64,000 bases of DNA from Lenzites betulinus (taxonomy: Eukaryota; Basidiomycota; Agaricomycetes; Polyporales; Polyporaceae). The position numbers and the translations under genes were made by a program. Below, piece by piece: positions 25,057 through 36,692 of this stretch (positions within the stretch are counted from its first letter, which is position 1; every line of letters starts with the position of its first letter). Location: positions 434,001 to 498,000 of the forward strand of contig JABYQU010000008.1 in the NCBI GenBank assembly GCA_022264855.1, given 5' to 3'. The notes beneath the pieces were generated by a model. That model saw only the letters and a program-made list of their open reading frames with translations, searched no databases and was not told the DNA's origin.

Positions 25057-26355
25057 CTCGGACGAAGTGTTCGCCAGTTCGCCATTCCCCCTCTTTGCTG
25101 TCCTACTCTGCATTTCCCGCTTGTGTGTGTAATTTGACTCTCTGATAGTTACTCTTGTCGTATCATCCCTGGCTGCCCACATTCTCTGGCTGTCAATGAC
25201 GCGACGGCGGGACTTAGAACGACGCCCTCCTCTAGACAAACATCTGGTTCAACCAATTCGACCACACGGTTCTGTAGCGCGTCTTGCGCCTAGTTGAGCC
25301 GTCGGCTGGCCCTGAAACGTCCAAATAATGGCCAACACGATTTGGCGTTATAAAACCCAGGATTGCTTCGAGTTGTGGCCAAAGTCCAAGTTCTTCGCGC
25401 CGTGAAGTCTTTGGTGAGCCCATATATCCTTTACAAACCCAGATTTGGGAGGAACCGGCACCGCATGCCATTGCAGCACACATGCATGTACCTCTTGTGC
25501 TGGGCCGCAGCATAACCTTGGTAAAGCCGGGTGCCGCCACGCGGTCGAAAGCAGGCTTGGAAATATCATCCGTCATGAGCTAATTACTCGCCCACAGATC
25601 AGCGTCCCAGTCACCATCCGGGCCCAACCGAAATAGCGACACGTCTGGTGAGTAGTACTTTGTAGATTCAAGCGGGGTATCTGACGTACGGATCGACCCA
25701 GACGTTACAAATCAACCGGCGGACTATTCAGCACGCTAGAGCACTCTCAAATAATGCCACACCCAGACCAACTCCCCATCCCTCTGCCCAGCTCCAGTCT
25801 CGTTGTCGACGCTGTACGAACCCCAGTAACCCTTGCCGAATCGAAGGGGCGCGGTTTCCAGCCAAAATCCAAGGACAACCATGCGAAAAGAGGAAAGCGT
25901 AAGCGACGCAGAGCTCGCCGCGCCGCAGAGAAGGCTGAAAAACTGAAACTACTGGCGGCACAGAAACATGGGCAAAACCTTAAAGCAGGAGGGAGTCAAG
26001 ACAGTACGGGGTGCGATTCCAGCACGAGGGAGGCGAGTTCAAGCGGCACAAACCAGGCTGTACCCGAGTAGCACACTGCATAGTATAGTCTCAGCTTGGA
26101 TTGCGTGTCCTCCAGCGACGCCTGTTGTCGATATACCACCACCAGCTTACGAGCGGAATGCCAGCCGTCTGAGTGAGCGCAACTCCGCCGCGTCCACCTC
26201 CTCGGCGTCCGGGCCGTCCGGCACGTTCAGTGTAAGCGCCCACTCGATCGAAAGTTTTGAGAGACGCCCATATGCAGCAGCCGCTTCCGCGAGTCTCTGC
26301 CTGGCTCGCCGTTATTCCTTTCTTGCAACAGTCGCAAATCTTTCTAGCACACAGC
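25057..26355. other. Interval between IES6 and PUF6 with unassigned ORFs
   Basis: Contains the IES6 3' UTR, a 114-codon minus-strand ORF (25232-25576) of unknown nature with no family resemblance, a basic plus-strand ORF (25754-26071) and the PUF6 promoter. Nothing else was recognised. Confidence 0.4.
25754..26071 (+). CDS. Small basic hypothetical protein
   Basis: 105-codon ORF starting MPHPDQLPIPLPS, with a strongly basic centre (AKRGKRKRRRARRAAEKAEK) that resembles a nuclear or nucleolar localisation segment followed by a short helix, then a Ser/Gly-rich end. It lies about 285 bp upstream of PUF6 on the same strand. I do not recognise a family. It could be a real small gene, an exon of a larger one, or chance; no splice partners were established. 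Confidence 0.3.
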   Translation: MPHPDQLPIPLPSSSLVVDAVRTPVTLAESKGRGFQPKSKDNHAKRGKRKRRRARRAAEKAEKLKLLAAQKHGQNLKAGGSQDSTGCDSSTREASSSGTNQAVPE

Positions 26356-28715
26356 ATGTCGGCTGCTAACACAAAAGGCGCGAAAGGCTCAAAAAAGCGG
26401 CCATCATCCTCCCAGTCTGGTCCAAAGGCCAAGAAGCTGCAGCTCGAGGACCGTTCAGAAGCCAAGGAGAAGAAGCGGAGCAAACCAGTGACCCGCGTCG
26501 TTCAAGAGGACAGCGCGGACAGCTCTGAGGAAGAGTTCGCGGATGAGGGGAACGATGCGGAAGTTCTAGATGAAGTTACTGCTGAGGCGGGGAGCGCAAT
26601 GGCCATAAAGGACCCTAATGGTCCGCACATATTTCGTGGTCGCCAAATCGTATCCGCTCACCAACATGCAATCATATAGCTGCGCGGGAGTCCCATAAAG
26701 CCCAAAAAGTCCTCCACGAACAACGGAAAGCTGCAAAACCCCATTCTGAACTTCTCATCGACGCCAAGCGGGCATGGACTGTCGCTCGCCAGAAGGACAT
26801 CACGAAGGAGGAGCGCGTAAAGCATATTCGCGAGCTCATGGACGTCATTCGTGGGAAGGTCAAGGACATCGTATTCAAGCACGACGCAAGCCGCATCGTG
26901 CAGACCGTCGTAAAGTGGGGTGGCCAGAAGCAGCGGAACGAGATCGCGGAGGAGCTGAAGGGCAAGTACCGCGAGCTCGCGCAGAGCAAATATTCAAAGG
27001 TACGCTCGTCACGCTCTGATTTGCATACTCCAACCTCATCTCGCGTGCGTTTGTAGTTCCTGATCACGAAGCTCGTCCGCCTCTGTCCCGCATACCGCGC
27101 CGAAATCCTTCGCGAATTTCAAGGACATGTTATGCGGATGCTCCTCCATCGCGAGGCTACCAGCGTGTTAGCAGACGCTTTTGAGCTCTATGCGAATGCA
27201 TATGAGCGCTCTATTCTGCTGCGTGACTTCTACGGGAAAGAGGCTAGTCTCTTCACGGTCACTGCTGGGAGTGAAGAGGAGAAGGAACGGTCGAAGCAGG
27301 GTCTACGCGGACTTATGGTGGGTCTTGAGGGAGACCGTCGGAGACGCGTCATGAACTCGCTCAAGGATAACCTGGTCACCATGTGAGCTATCTATATGCT
27401 GTAGCATTTGGATTATCGGCTCACTGCAACAGTTTCAACAACCCCGACAAAGGGGCTGTCGCACATGCCATTGTGCACCGAGCGACATGGGAATATCTTG
27501 CTGCTGTTTCTGAGCTCGAAGACGAGGCAGAGGCAGAGAAGCTCCGCAGGGAAATCTTCGAAACGTCAGTCGTTTGAAACATCCCCCGACGTCTCGTACT
27601 CATGCCCGCAAAGTTGCCAGGAGTCTCTTGCCGAAATGGTACATACGAAGGATGGCAGTCGCGTAGTACGCGAATTCATCGCATGGGGCACGGCCAAGGT
27701 AGCAACGCTCGCAATTGTGTCTCGCTCTCTACTCACGGAAATGATAGGACCGGAAACATATCATCAAGGCAATCAAGCCTCACGTGGAGCGGATGTGCAT
27801 CGACGACGAGGCACAGCTTGTGTTGTTCTCCGCCTTGGACATTGTCGAGTAAGCTGCTCCTCCCACCCCGAGCCTATAACAGCATAACTCATCTTTCTGC
27901 AGTGATACTAAGCTGACAGCGAAGTTCCTCGTGTCTGACATCGTTGCCACTGCCCCTACATTATACAAGACCTCACAAGGACGACGGTCATTATTCTACC
28001 TCGTCACTCCCAGAACCCGCCGGCACTTCACACCTGCACAAATTGCCACCCTTGCGGAGACCGACCCAACACGAGCGAAGACGAGCAAAAAGGAGGACGC
28101 TCTTCGCGCCTCAGAAATCCGAAAAGCCGCGAGCGAGGGCCTGCTCCAATGGATAGCAGACAGTGGCGCAGACGTCGCGCGGGATACTGGCGGTAGCTTA
28201 GTAGTCTGCGAGATAATGCTAGAGGCTGAGGGTGGTACGTTCGCTTCTTTCCACGGCGCTACGACGACATTCACTTACCTGCGTTCTCGTTCCTTTTAGA
28301 TAAAGCGGCGGCGACTAACACCCTCCTCCAAGCGCTCTCCGTACCATACCCCGCCGCCGACCCCGCCGATCCCCATCCCATGTCCCTGCCCCACACCTCT
28401 CGGCTGTACAAGACCCTCCTCCAGGGCGGGCACTACTCTCACACTACGCACACAGTCGAGCATTCGCCAAACTTCTCCGCGCGCGATTTTGCGACACGCT
28501 TCGTGCAACATGTCGGCCGTGACACGACGGTGGCCATGGCAATGGGCGACGGCGCGTTTGTCGTCGCGGCGCTGTGCGAGCAGCTTGCCGAGCATGAGGA
28601 CGCGGAGGAGCGGAAGACCGTGAAGGGCTGGTTTGACGCCAAGACCCAGAAGGCGCTCCAGGAGGCGGACGCGAAGGGCGTGAAGCTGCTTTTGGAGACT
28701 CTGAAGAAGCTCTGA
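26356..28715 (+). CDS. PUF6: Pumilio-like ribosome biogenesis protein Puf6 (PUM3)
   Basis: Nucleolar PUF-repeat protein needed for 60S subunit assembly and, in yeast, repression of ASH1 mRNA. The N-terminus is lysine-rich and acidic (SKKRPSSSQSGPKAKK; DSADSSEEEFADEG). The PUF repeats follow: GKVKDIVFKHDASRIVQTVV, FLITKLVRLCPAYRAEIL, HREATSVLADAFELY, NPDKGAVAHAIVHRATWEYL, LAEMVHTKDGSRVVREFIAW and AQLVLFSALDIVDDTKL. A CPL domain covers the last 250 residues (VSDIVATAPTLYKTSQGRR, LFYLVTPRTRRHF). Introns fall near 26610-26679, 27000-27057, 27382-27432, 27570-27610, 27700-27749, 27851-27901 and 28234-28299. The start at 26356 is the first ATG of the exon. The end KLLLETLKKL is typical. Confidence 0.92.
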
Positions 28716-29892
28716 TTGTTTATTGACTGCTCATGTATACATTACCGCGCAGGTGGCGCCTTTCACGCCAACATGATCTTGTTCTACATCCACCACGATG
28801 CAGAAACTTGGCTATCGGGAACGCACGGCGTTTCGAGCAAATATCCGCGTCTGCCCTAGTGGACCACTGCAGCCGATACACTCGCAGTGCCACCGCCACC
28901 GGGAGTTTGAGGCGTGCCGCGTTCGAGTTGTTTTGGGTGAACGTTTGGACGCCTATGCACCCCCTTGCCGAGAGTGCGGCTATTTCCAGCGGACGCTCTT
29001 ACGAGCTGTATCGACGGCGTCTGCAAGTTGTAGGTGATTGCGTCTCAGATCTCATTCCTCGCGCGCTACCGTCTCTTCCAGTCTTCGTTGTTCCCATAGG
29101 AAGGGCCTGCCGCGCCTTTGCAGCTCGTGGAGCCGTCGTTCTGAGTCGCCCCGCTTGCGTTTCTGGGGTGTTCATCGAGATCCGTGGCTCTTGTGCTTTT
29201 CGCTCCTTCTACTACCTGGGCTATCAGCGCGCCGAGGAATATAGTGAGGAATCGCCGCTACGAGGGATCCGGAGTATCCGGATATAAGACCCGCAAGCAT
29301 CCATGTCTTGTCAAACCCAACCTTAGTTCTGGGGGATTGGAGTGCGGCGTCCGACGGACGTAAGCTTCAGGCTTACAAGGTTCACAGCCCATGCGGTCTG
29401 ATACAGGGTGGCGGCTCGCATCCACTCGCCGGCGCAGCGGAGCTGAGGCAGATGCAGGAGGGTCACTGACATGCCAATATTGACAGCCCTCGGAGCCATA
29501 ATATTACTGGGCGGCCGATGTCGGCGTCCGCATATTCCACCGCATTACCTCGCGATCGGGTGACTTCGAATGCAGTGCGCACGGTGAGCTACACCTCGAG
29601 CCCCACCATTACCACGTCGGTTTGCATGCTTCACGTCGCATCGTACTATCACCTATCACTCAAACGAGAGTGAGTGATGTATATAGCTTTGAGTAACGTA
29701 GATGCTATACACTTACCTCGGGTCTTCCGGGGTTTCGATGACACAGCAAGTATAGCGTGCCGCGGCGGCATGCCAAGTGAGCAGTATCATGAACTTTATC
29801 AAAGTCCGTCCCCTGCATTAAGAGTACTTGAAAACCGTCCAATAGCAAGCCGAATGAAACCCGAGATGTAGTAGAATGTCAAAATATGAACG
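28716..29892. other. Unassigned 1.2-kb interval after PUF6
   Basis: A 184-codon plus-strand ORF (28733-29287) begins 18 bp after the PUF6 stop but shows no family resemblance and probably overlaps the 3' UTR. On the minus strand near 29,060-29,260 a stretch reads RFLTIFLGALIAQVVEGAKS followed by a Ser/Asn/Gly-rich segment, like a membrane anchor, but no start codon or splice partner was found. The rest is blank. Confidence 0.35.
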
Positions 29893-31247
29893 TCATAGTG
29901 GAGGTATATCGGGAGATCGTGGTTCGTACGCAGGCAGAGGTTCCGAGTCCCTGTCGTCCTCCGAGCCCCCGAAATCCATGCCTCCGCGTCCCGGTGGATC
30001 GGACATCGTGGCCATGACACGGTGGGCGAGCGTCACCGGCAGCCTGACAAGCATCGTGTCTTCGACTTCCGCCGCGGGTAGATCGGGTGGCCCAGAGGGA
30101 GCCGGCGGAGGCCTGCGTCTCGAAGGCAGTTTGGTACGGGGCCCCGGAACACCTTCTTGGGTTCCACTGGGTTGCGGGCCTGTGTCCGCGACTCCTGCAG
30201 GAGAGGGCGTAAAGGAGGTTCTAGGGCCCATCGCACTTCCGTGTTGAGCTAGTCCGGTGCCGTCGAGATCGAGGACGCTTTCATCAGGTGCGGGGATGAC
30301 GCTGTCCCTTGGCGAGGGAGAACCTGGTCGGTCTTCGTCCGGAGTGGCAGTGGAGGAAGGCGGCAGGCTTTCGCAGCTCGGGCTGGCATCCAGGAGGGGG
30401 TTCCCGCGCGTGTCTCGACGGTATGACACATTGCGCACACGCCGAATATTGTGGGAACCATGACTCTCCGTATCCACATTCGAGCCTCCCTTCGTCTCTT
30501 TCTCCTCGACGACGACGAACGGGTCCACCGTATCTCGGGATGCCGCGCTACGAGACCGCCGCCTCAGGATAACAAGAGTCACGATGACTGCAGCTAAGAT
30601 CGCGGAAACACCCAGTGTTATTGAGAGTGCGAGGATTGTGGTTTGTGAGGGCCCTGAAGTTGGTGCTAGCGAAGTTAACGATGATGCCGCTGGTAGCCAT
30701 ACAGATAGCAACTGCGACGGCCCAAACCCAGACGGGAAGTTTGGGAATGCGGTCGGGAATGGGCCAGCGAAGGCCTCCAAGTCAACGTCTCGTTCGAACA
30801 CGGTGACGCATGTGACTGAAGCTGGCAAAAAAGCGGCTGCCGGGCGAGTCGCAGAGATGACAGTCGAACCGGCATGCAGTGTAGAGGCATGCAGTGACGG
30901 GCGGAAGGTTTCAATGGGCTGTCCATGCCCGTTCTGCGTTAGCATGAGTTGGCGGATTTCGCGGATGAGCCTACGTACGCCACTAGTGATATAGGTAGTT
31001 CGACCTGCTGGCTGATGAGAGCGACTCGCGGACTGCGAGTGGAGGTTGGTGGATTGTGAGGCGGCGAAGTGGCTATGCTCATATTGAGCGGGATCTGCAA
31101 CATCGTTGAGTTAACAAGTACTGTGCGGGATTAACTGAGCAACGCACCTGGCAGGGATCGCGCAACTCCGAAGGACAGAGGTATTGGGACAACAGGGATG
31201 GGCGTAAGAGCAAGCGCAAAGAGAACCGGGGCGAGTGCCAGCATCAT
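29893..31247 (-). CDS. Signal-peptide, single-TM cell-surface protein of unknown function
   Basis: Type I membrane architecture. Exon 1 encodes a signal peptide (MMLALAPVLFALALTPIPVV). One intron (about 31098-31149) joins ...SLP|DPAQYEHSHF in frame. The extracellular part of about 150 residues is Ser/Thr/Pro/Ala rich. One transmembrane helix follows (ILALSITLGVSAILAAVIVT then LVILRRRSR), and a Pro/Ser-rich cytoplasmic tail of about 200 residues ends SPDIPPL. This layout resembles fungal wall-sensor or Mid2-like proteins, but no conserved domain was recognised, so a function is not assigned. The start is the first of two adjacent ATGs at 31245-31247. Confidence 0.75.
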
Positions 31248-32818
31248 TACGTTGCTTCTCAGCTCGAAGGCACTCGTCCGCGATATAACACTCCATGGCT
31301 TAGGCGAGCCCGATGCAATGCAGAGAGTTCAAACCTCATCGGACAGGCCAGGGACCTGGCACCACCTTCGGTATATCATGATTGCGTCGAGGCACTGTCC
31401 TCTGAACAGTTTCCACTGATGCTTCCGCAAATTCGGGAGTATTAGAAGCGCACGAACGGAGGATGCCGTCTGCATCCCACGCCGCCTCGGCTTGATGGCC
31501 TGAAAATGACGGCTCCGAGCAAGGAAAGTGAGTGGAAAAGTTGGAGACGACGTATTACGAGAGTCCGCACCACCTTCCCCGCGCCTTCGGCGTCAAACTG
31601 CCTACTCTGTGGCTGATATGTCGGAAACATTGTGCGGTGAGGGAGTTGCTGTAGCCCTGTAAGGTATTTTAGTGATGTTAGCACAGCCGGTATAGCACAG
31701 AGTATCGATCAGCCCATGAGGTGCGCGACCAGTGCAATGACAGACGAACTGTCTGGCAATTTGCAAGATGTCAAGATCAAACTGTCTAACTTTGGCCATT
31801 GCAATGCAGACGTCCGCCGGGAAACTTGGGATGTCATGAGATGTCATGCGACCCACACCTCTGGCTTCGAAGAAAGTGAGTATCGTCGGACGTCAGAAAG
31901 TAAATCGGCGTAGGATCGGCCTCATACCGTATATACGACGCGTGAGGATCCGCTCGATTCCTGCACTTGTCGAAAGCCTGATGCAGACGACGGGGGCTCA
32001 TACGCAGGTGGAGACTCGGGCTCTCGGCGATCTTCCAATACCAGAGGCTTCAACGTCAACATTAATGGTATACTTCACGACGATCAGTGGCCGCGGGATC
32101 AGCATCTCGGCGCAGCTGCACCCGGCCCCTGCGAGCCTGAAACACACCCGCTTGGCTTGGTCGTGTGCCTTAGTGAGTGAGGTCTATCAACTCGAATGAA
32201 ATCCAAGCGTACAATTCAACGCCAGACTATATGGGTCAAAAAATGACAATAGTACGCACCGGAACAGCACGTCGACATGTAGAACAATTATCATGAACAA
32301 TGACAAAGGGTGTGGCATTCTAGCAGTGGCTAGCTGCGTGCTCCACAATGCAGTCGCAATGATACCTATGTCGACGTGGTGTACGTCCAAGGACATTCGT
32401 GATGGGCTTTCTACGCCTATCGGGGGCGAAGCGGCTGATATCGTGGATGAGTGAACATATGTGCGACATGGATCGGGGTCAAGAGCAAGTCCATGCAATA
32501 AGCGCTCTACAATGCCGGCGCCAAGCGCCGCCCGCCGCCCGCACAGCTTAGACTTCGTTCGACCTTGACCACAACTTGCCAGATCCCGGATCTCGGCCAT
32601 AGCGTCGAGCATGGCCATTCAACAATTTATGCTTTGTCCTCGCGCTTTGCTATGCCAAATGCAGCGGTCAAAGCGACCCACAGCACGCCTTGCGGACAGA
32701 CCTGATCGGCACCAAAGATATAAAGGGCATTGTCACTCATGATGGACCCCGTCGCTCACCACACCCTCCTCCAGCTGCAGAAGTACCGTGAAGTGACTGA
32801 ATAGCCGCAGAAGCAAAG
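31248..32818. other. Unassigned 1.6-kb interval
   Basis: Contains the divergent promoters of the TM protein (left) and the 32819 gene (right, with GATATAAAGG about 105 bp before its ATG). ORFs of 117 codons (+, 31846-32199) and 143 codons (-, 32187-32618) show no recognisable motifs. Confidence 0.4.
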
Positions 32819-34084
32819 ATGTCTGACGACGAATCTACGCCGAACTCGCTCACCAACTACCTGAGCCAGGCGTACCTCCCGCCGCTCATCCTCGACGAAG
32901 ACCTCCCGCAAGTGCAGCACCTCGCGCCGAAGTGGCCGCGGATCGAGGAGCTCGACATGGACCGCCCGCGGCTGATCAGGCTCGTCAGCGAAATTCCGCT
33001 GCTCGCGCTGCAAAACGCCGTCAGAACATGTAAGCCCCCATACCTGATGTCAACTTGAACACCAGCTAACCCCCATTATGTCCTACAGACTACGCGGCCT
33101 TTGAGAACCGCCTGAAGGTCGACTGGAAGAACACGCACCTCACGCTCCCCAGCCCTGGTATGACCGTCCTCGACCGGTCCAAGATGTCGCATCTGGTCGT
33201 GAACGACGAGACCGGCTTCCTCGCCGCGCTCGAGTACCTCATCCTGGACACGTCGGCCGAGGCGCTGCGCACGATCGAACGCCGTCAGTTCGACGAGGAC
33301 GAGCTCTCGTTTACGCGCATCTGCGTGTCCAGCGCGCGGGACACGCGACGGCTCTGGACGGTGTATTCTTTCGGGCCCCAGACGCCGGTATGTCCTTGTG
33401 CATGCTCGCGTAGACGGTAGGGTCTCCAGAACAATTCTGACGCTCTGCGTTTGTACAGCCGACTAGCATCTTGCGGCCAGGTATTGTTGTACTCGCACTG
33501 TCGCCATGGACGTTGGGTAAAGGGGACCTCCAAGAATTTTCCTCCCGCCGAAAGGTAACGTTCTTGGCGCATCATCTGTTCCGATTATGAACTTACGCGC
33601 ATATACCTAGTTCCACCCGAGCGAGCTTGAGAAAGATCCTCTGCCCCCCTCGAACCCTGGTCCAACGCTATGAAGGTTTGGGCTATGGTGCGTCGCAGCA
33701 GTCCGGCCATACACAATGATCCACCACTCACTCCACTGCTCATAGTTGTACGATACCTGCCGAGTGAGTGGCTACCGTTGGTTTGTCGTGACGACGTACA
33801 ACCAATGGGTTTTTGGCACCTGGAGTCTCGGTAAGCCCCAACGCCAACCACAATCCCACCGTATACTTATTACGTGCAGAATGGAGTGGCGCCGAAGTCA
33901 CCGAACCAATTCCATTTGATAAGACACGCGGAATGAGCGTGGTCGAGATCCTCACCTTTTGGCTGGAGTGCGCTCGGGACAAGAGTCGCTACTGGCGCAT
34001 TTCTGCGGTACGTGACACGGCGTCGTATAGCGTCGAACAAGTCTCATCTCTAAGTTTAAACAGGACATTCCTCGTGGATACTAA
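32819..34084 (+). CDS. Uncharacterised fungal protein
   Basis: About 340 residues after splicing, acidic, without signal peptide or membrane segment, so probably intracellular. The N-terminus reads MSDDESTPNSLTNYLSQAYL. Recognisable stretches are MSHLVVNDETGFLAALEYL, RRLWTVYSFGPQTP, DTCRVSGYRWFVVTTYNQWV and FGTWS..WSGAEVTEPIPFD. The gene ends ISA|DIPRGY with stop 34082-34084 after a final intron. Five introns, all with normal ends (for example the join RT|YYAAFEN near 33029-33089). From memory, the YRWFVVTTYNQWVFG type of motif occurs in expanded Agaricomycete families of unknown function; I assign no activity. Confidence 0.75.
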
Positions 34085-34270
34085 ACACATGCCTTATGAC
34101 ATCCACTACTTAGCCTTGCCAGTGGGCTCACTTTCTCACTCTTTACGACGTCATATATAAACATGATCCATGATTACAACAATCCGAGTCACATATGTAC
34201 ACGATCATTACGACCGCTATTAATGCCAGTCCATTCTTACAACAACAACCATCTCTGGGGCCTGCGGCCA

Positions 34271-35465
34271 CTAAACAGCCAACGCCTGCTCCCACACGAA
34301 CCTCGCACACTCCTTCACCATCCCCGGCGAGAACTCATGCCCCACCCCCGGCTCGACCCACACCTCCTTCACCCCCCTCGACCCCACATACAGCCCCGTC
34401 ACGAAGCGCTTCGCCGCCGTCTCCCACGGCACCTTCTTGTCGTCCCGCCCGGACAACACGAGGATGCGCTTGCCCAGGAACGGGTTCGACGCGTCTGCGG
34501 CGGTGTACGGCGCGGCGGCGGGGTCCGCGCGCGCGATGAGGTCGAGGAGGGCTTTCGGGAAGTATGGCGGGCCGAGGGGCAGCTTGTGCGCACGCGCGCG
34601 GCGCGACATGAGCGCGAGATAGTCGGGGGCCGCTGTGGAGACGGATGTCAGTTGCGCGTGAGATCCACTTTAAGGGGGGACGCGTACCGATGATGGGCAC
34701 CCCTATCTTGATTCGCGGTTCTGCACGCAATGTGTGAGCGACTGAAGAAGACTCATGCCTTTGGACGTACCGTTGCGCAACACGATCCAAGTAGCATGGC
34801 CGCCGAGACTCTTGCCTACGCACAGGAACTGCGAGATGGTGCGCTCCTCGTTCGGGAAGAGGTAGGCCGGCAAGAAGTCGATGAGATACGACACATCCTG
34901 CGCCGTCCCCGCTACGATTGAGCAGTCAGCATAAAGACATACGATATAGACACAACAGCCGCTCACTCTGGATGGCGTACATATCGAGCCTGGACATGAC
35001 AATGAGCAATGCACATACACACAGACAAACCAGCCAGAGCCGACTCACGCGTGCCGGTCGTTATTCTGCTCCGGGTGGTCCGACCACCCCATGTTCGCCT
35101 TCTTGTCCACAATCCTCTTCCCATGATTCCGCTGGTCCTACACGTCCAATCAGCCATCTCATCCTCCCCTCGCCCCTTCGCCGGGCCCTGGCACAGGCCC
35201 ACTCTAAACTCACAATCGTCACAATAAACAAATCCTGCGCCTCCCCGCCATACTTCGCGCGGCGCGCATGCACCTCCTCAAAGATGCCCGTGATGTACTC
35301 GCCCATGCGGGCCGCGCTCCCGTTCCGCCCGTGCAGCAGGAACATGACCGCGACGGGCGCGTCCGGCCTCGTCGCCTTCGGCTGCGCGTGCACGTCTACC
35401 GTGAGCCCGGCGACGACGAGGGTCTGCCGCGTCGGCTCGGGGGCCTTCTTCGCGAAGAGGTTCAT
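34271..35465 (-). CDS. Alpha/beta hydrolase (serine esterase/peptidase-like)
   Basis: Predicted cytosolic hydrolase. Start MNLFAKKAPEPTRQTLVVAG. Strand-3 oxyanion region VMFLLHGRNGSAARMGEY, then DQRNHGKRIVDKKANMGWSD. The nucleophile elbow is CVGKSLGGHATW (G-K-S-L-G, Ser as nucleophile). The acid region is RILVLSGRDDKKVPWETA (Asp), and the catalytic His is in VEPGVGHEFSPGM. It ends WEQALAV. Introns near 34633-34687, 34720-34771, 34912-34973, 34986-35046 and 35142-35213. The triad is complete and in normal order. The substrate is unknown; dienelactone hydrolase and acyl-peptidase families share this fold. Confidence 0.82.
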
Positions 35466-36692
35466 CGTGCGCGTGAGAAGCGAAGTCGAAGTCGAAGGTG
35501 GTATGTGGCAGCGGTGTTGTTCCGTAACTCAAGGAGCTCGTTCTGCGCGGCAGCGGATCAGCATCTTGCTCTCCGTACGACATGAATCGGCATTGTTGAT
35601 ACTGGTACTGACCTGCTGCAGGTGGCCTCCGAAATCGAAAAATACAACACGTCCCGGCGAGCACGCAGGACTATATACACGACCGGGGCGGAAGCAAAGT
35701 GGCTGCTGCGATGGCTGCCTGTTTCCAGCCGTTGTTAACCGTTACTTAAGCCACAGTCGGGTGCACCGCATTCGCCAGGCACCGTCATTCTCGCTTGGAG
35801 CGCTGCGGACGGATGCTCTCGCACTGCGGGCTCCCATCTCCGCCTCACCGCGCACTTGCCATAATTCCGAAACGCGGAGGCTGTCGAGGGTGGGATGTCC
35901 GACGCATCATTCGCAGGCTGCCATCAACGCGGGCCCGCTCTATCTCCCCGGGGATATGCAGTGGACCCGTGGTGTCGACGTCGCATAGCGACCTGAGCGC
36001 TGAACAGCGCACGATGCGAATTATACAGTCGCTAGCTTGATGATTCTAGATCTGCAGGGGAGAAAACATAACGGGAAACATTAAGTTGATGAGAAGTCAA
36101 GGAGAAGAACGTAGATCAAGCACGGAGGTCATCAGAGGCAAACGAGGAACGGAAAACGTCGCAGGTCGTCAGGAACTCGAGCAGGGATCAGCACTAAGAC
36201 TAAGTAAGAGGAGAAAATGATGAAGAGGGAGGAATAATGGATAGGACACGAAACGCGAGATATGCATAAGTCTTAGTGAAACAGAAGGGAGTAAAATCGT
36301 CGACGGCCCTGGCAGGAGGCTGTCACTGTCGTGAGGCGGTCAAGTAGAAGCTACAAGAGACAGGGGTCAAGACAAACGACGGCGACAAGAGCCACAAGTG
36401 ACTGCCGCCGTCAGCACAAGCATCCTACCTGGTCAGACACAGGACACGAAACCAGTAGGTAGGAGCTAGCGTACGAAGCGCAAGCAAGCCGTATCTGCGA
36501 AGCGGTCCATCTCGTTTTGGGGTGTATGGTGTTTGAGTGTTGCGATAGCGTGGGCGGTGTGCCAAATGACAGAACAGAGGTAGTATCAAAACCGAAACCA
36601 AGGTCCATGCGTCCTCCAGCCTATATGTCAAACGTCCTCTCGTCCTCGTCGACGCTTCATCCTCCTCCTTCTCCTTCTCCGGCGGCGGGCGG
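35466..36692. other. Intergenic region between hydrolase and copper radical oxidase
   Basis: Holds the hydrolase promoter (minus strand; a GTATATAGTC-like TATA region near 35670) and the oxidase 3' UTR. From 36,050 to 36,400 the + strand is purine rich. A long + ORF reaching 35988 is antisense to the hydrolase and was not accepted. Confidence 0.45.

Noticed and set aside
28733..29287. 184-codon plus-strand ORF after PUF6
   Set aside because: Begins 18 bp past the PUF6 stop, has no family resemblance, and is rich in Arg/Cys/Ser as in chance ORFs.
34918..35988. 356-codon plus-strand ORF
   Set aside because: It is antisense to the alpha/beta hydrolase and its promoter, with composition expected from the opposite strand of GC-rich coding DNA; no family motif.
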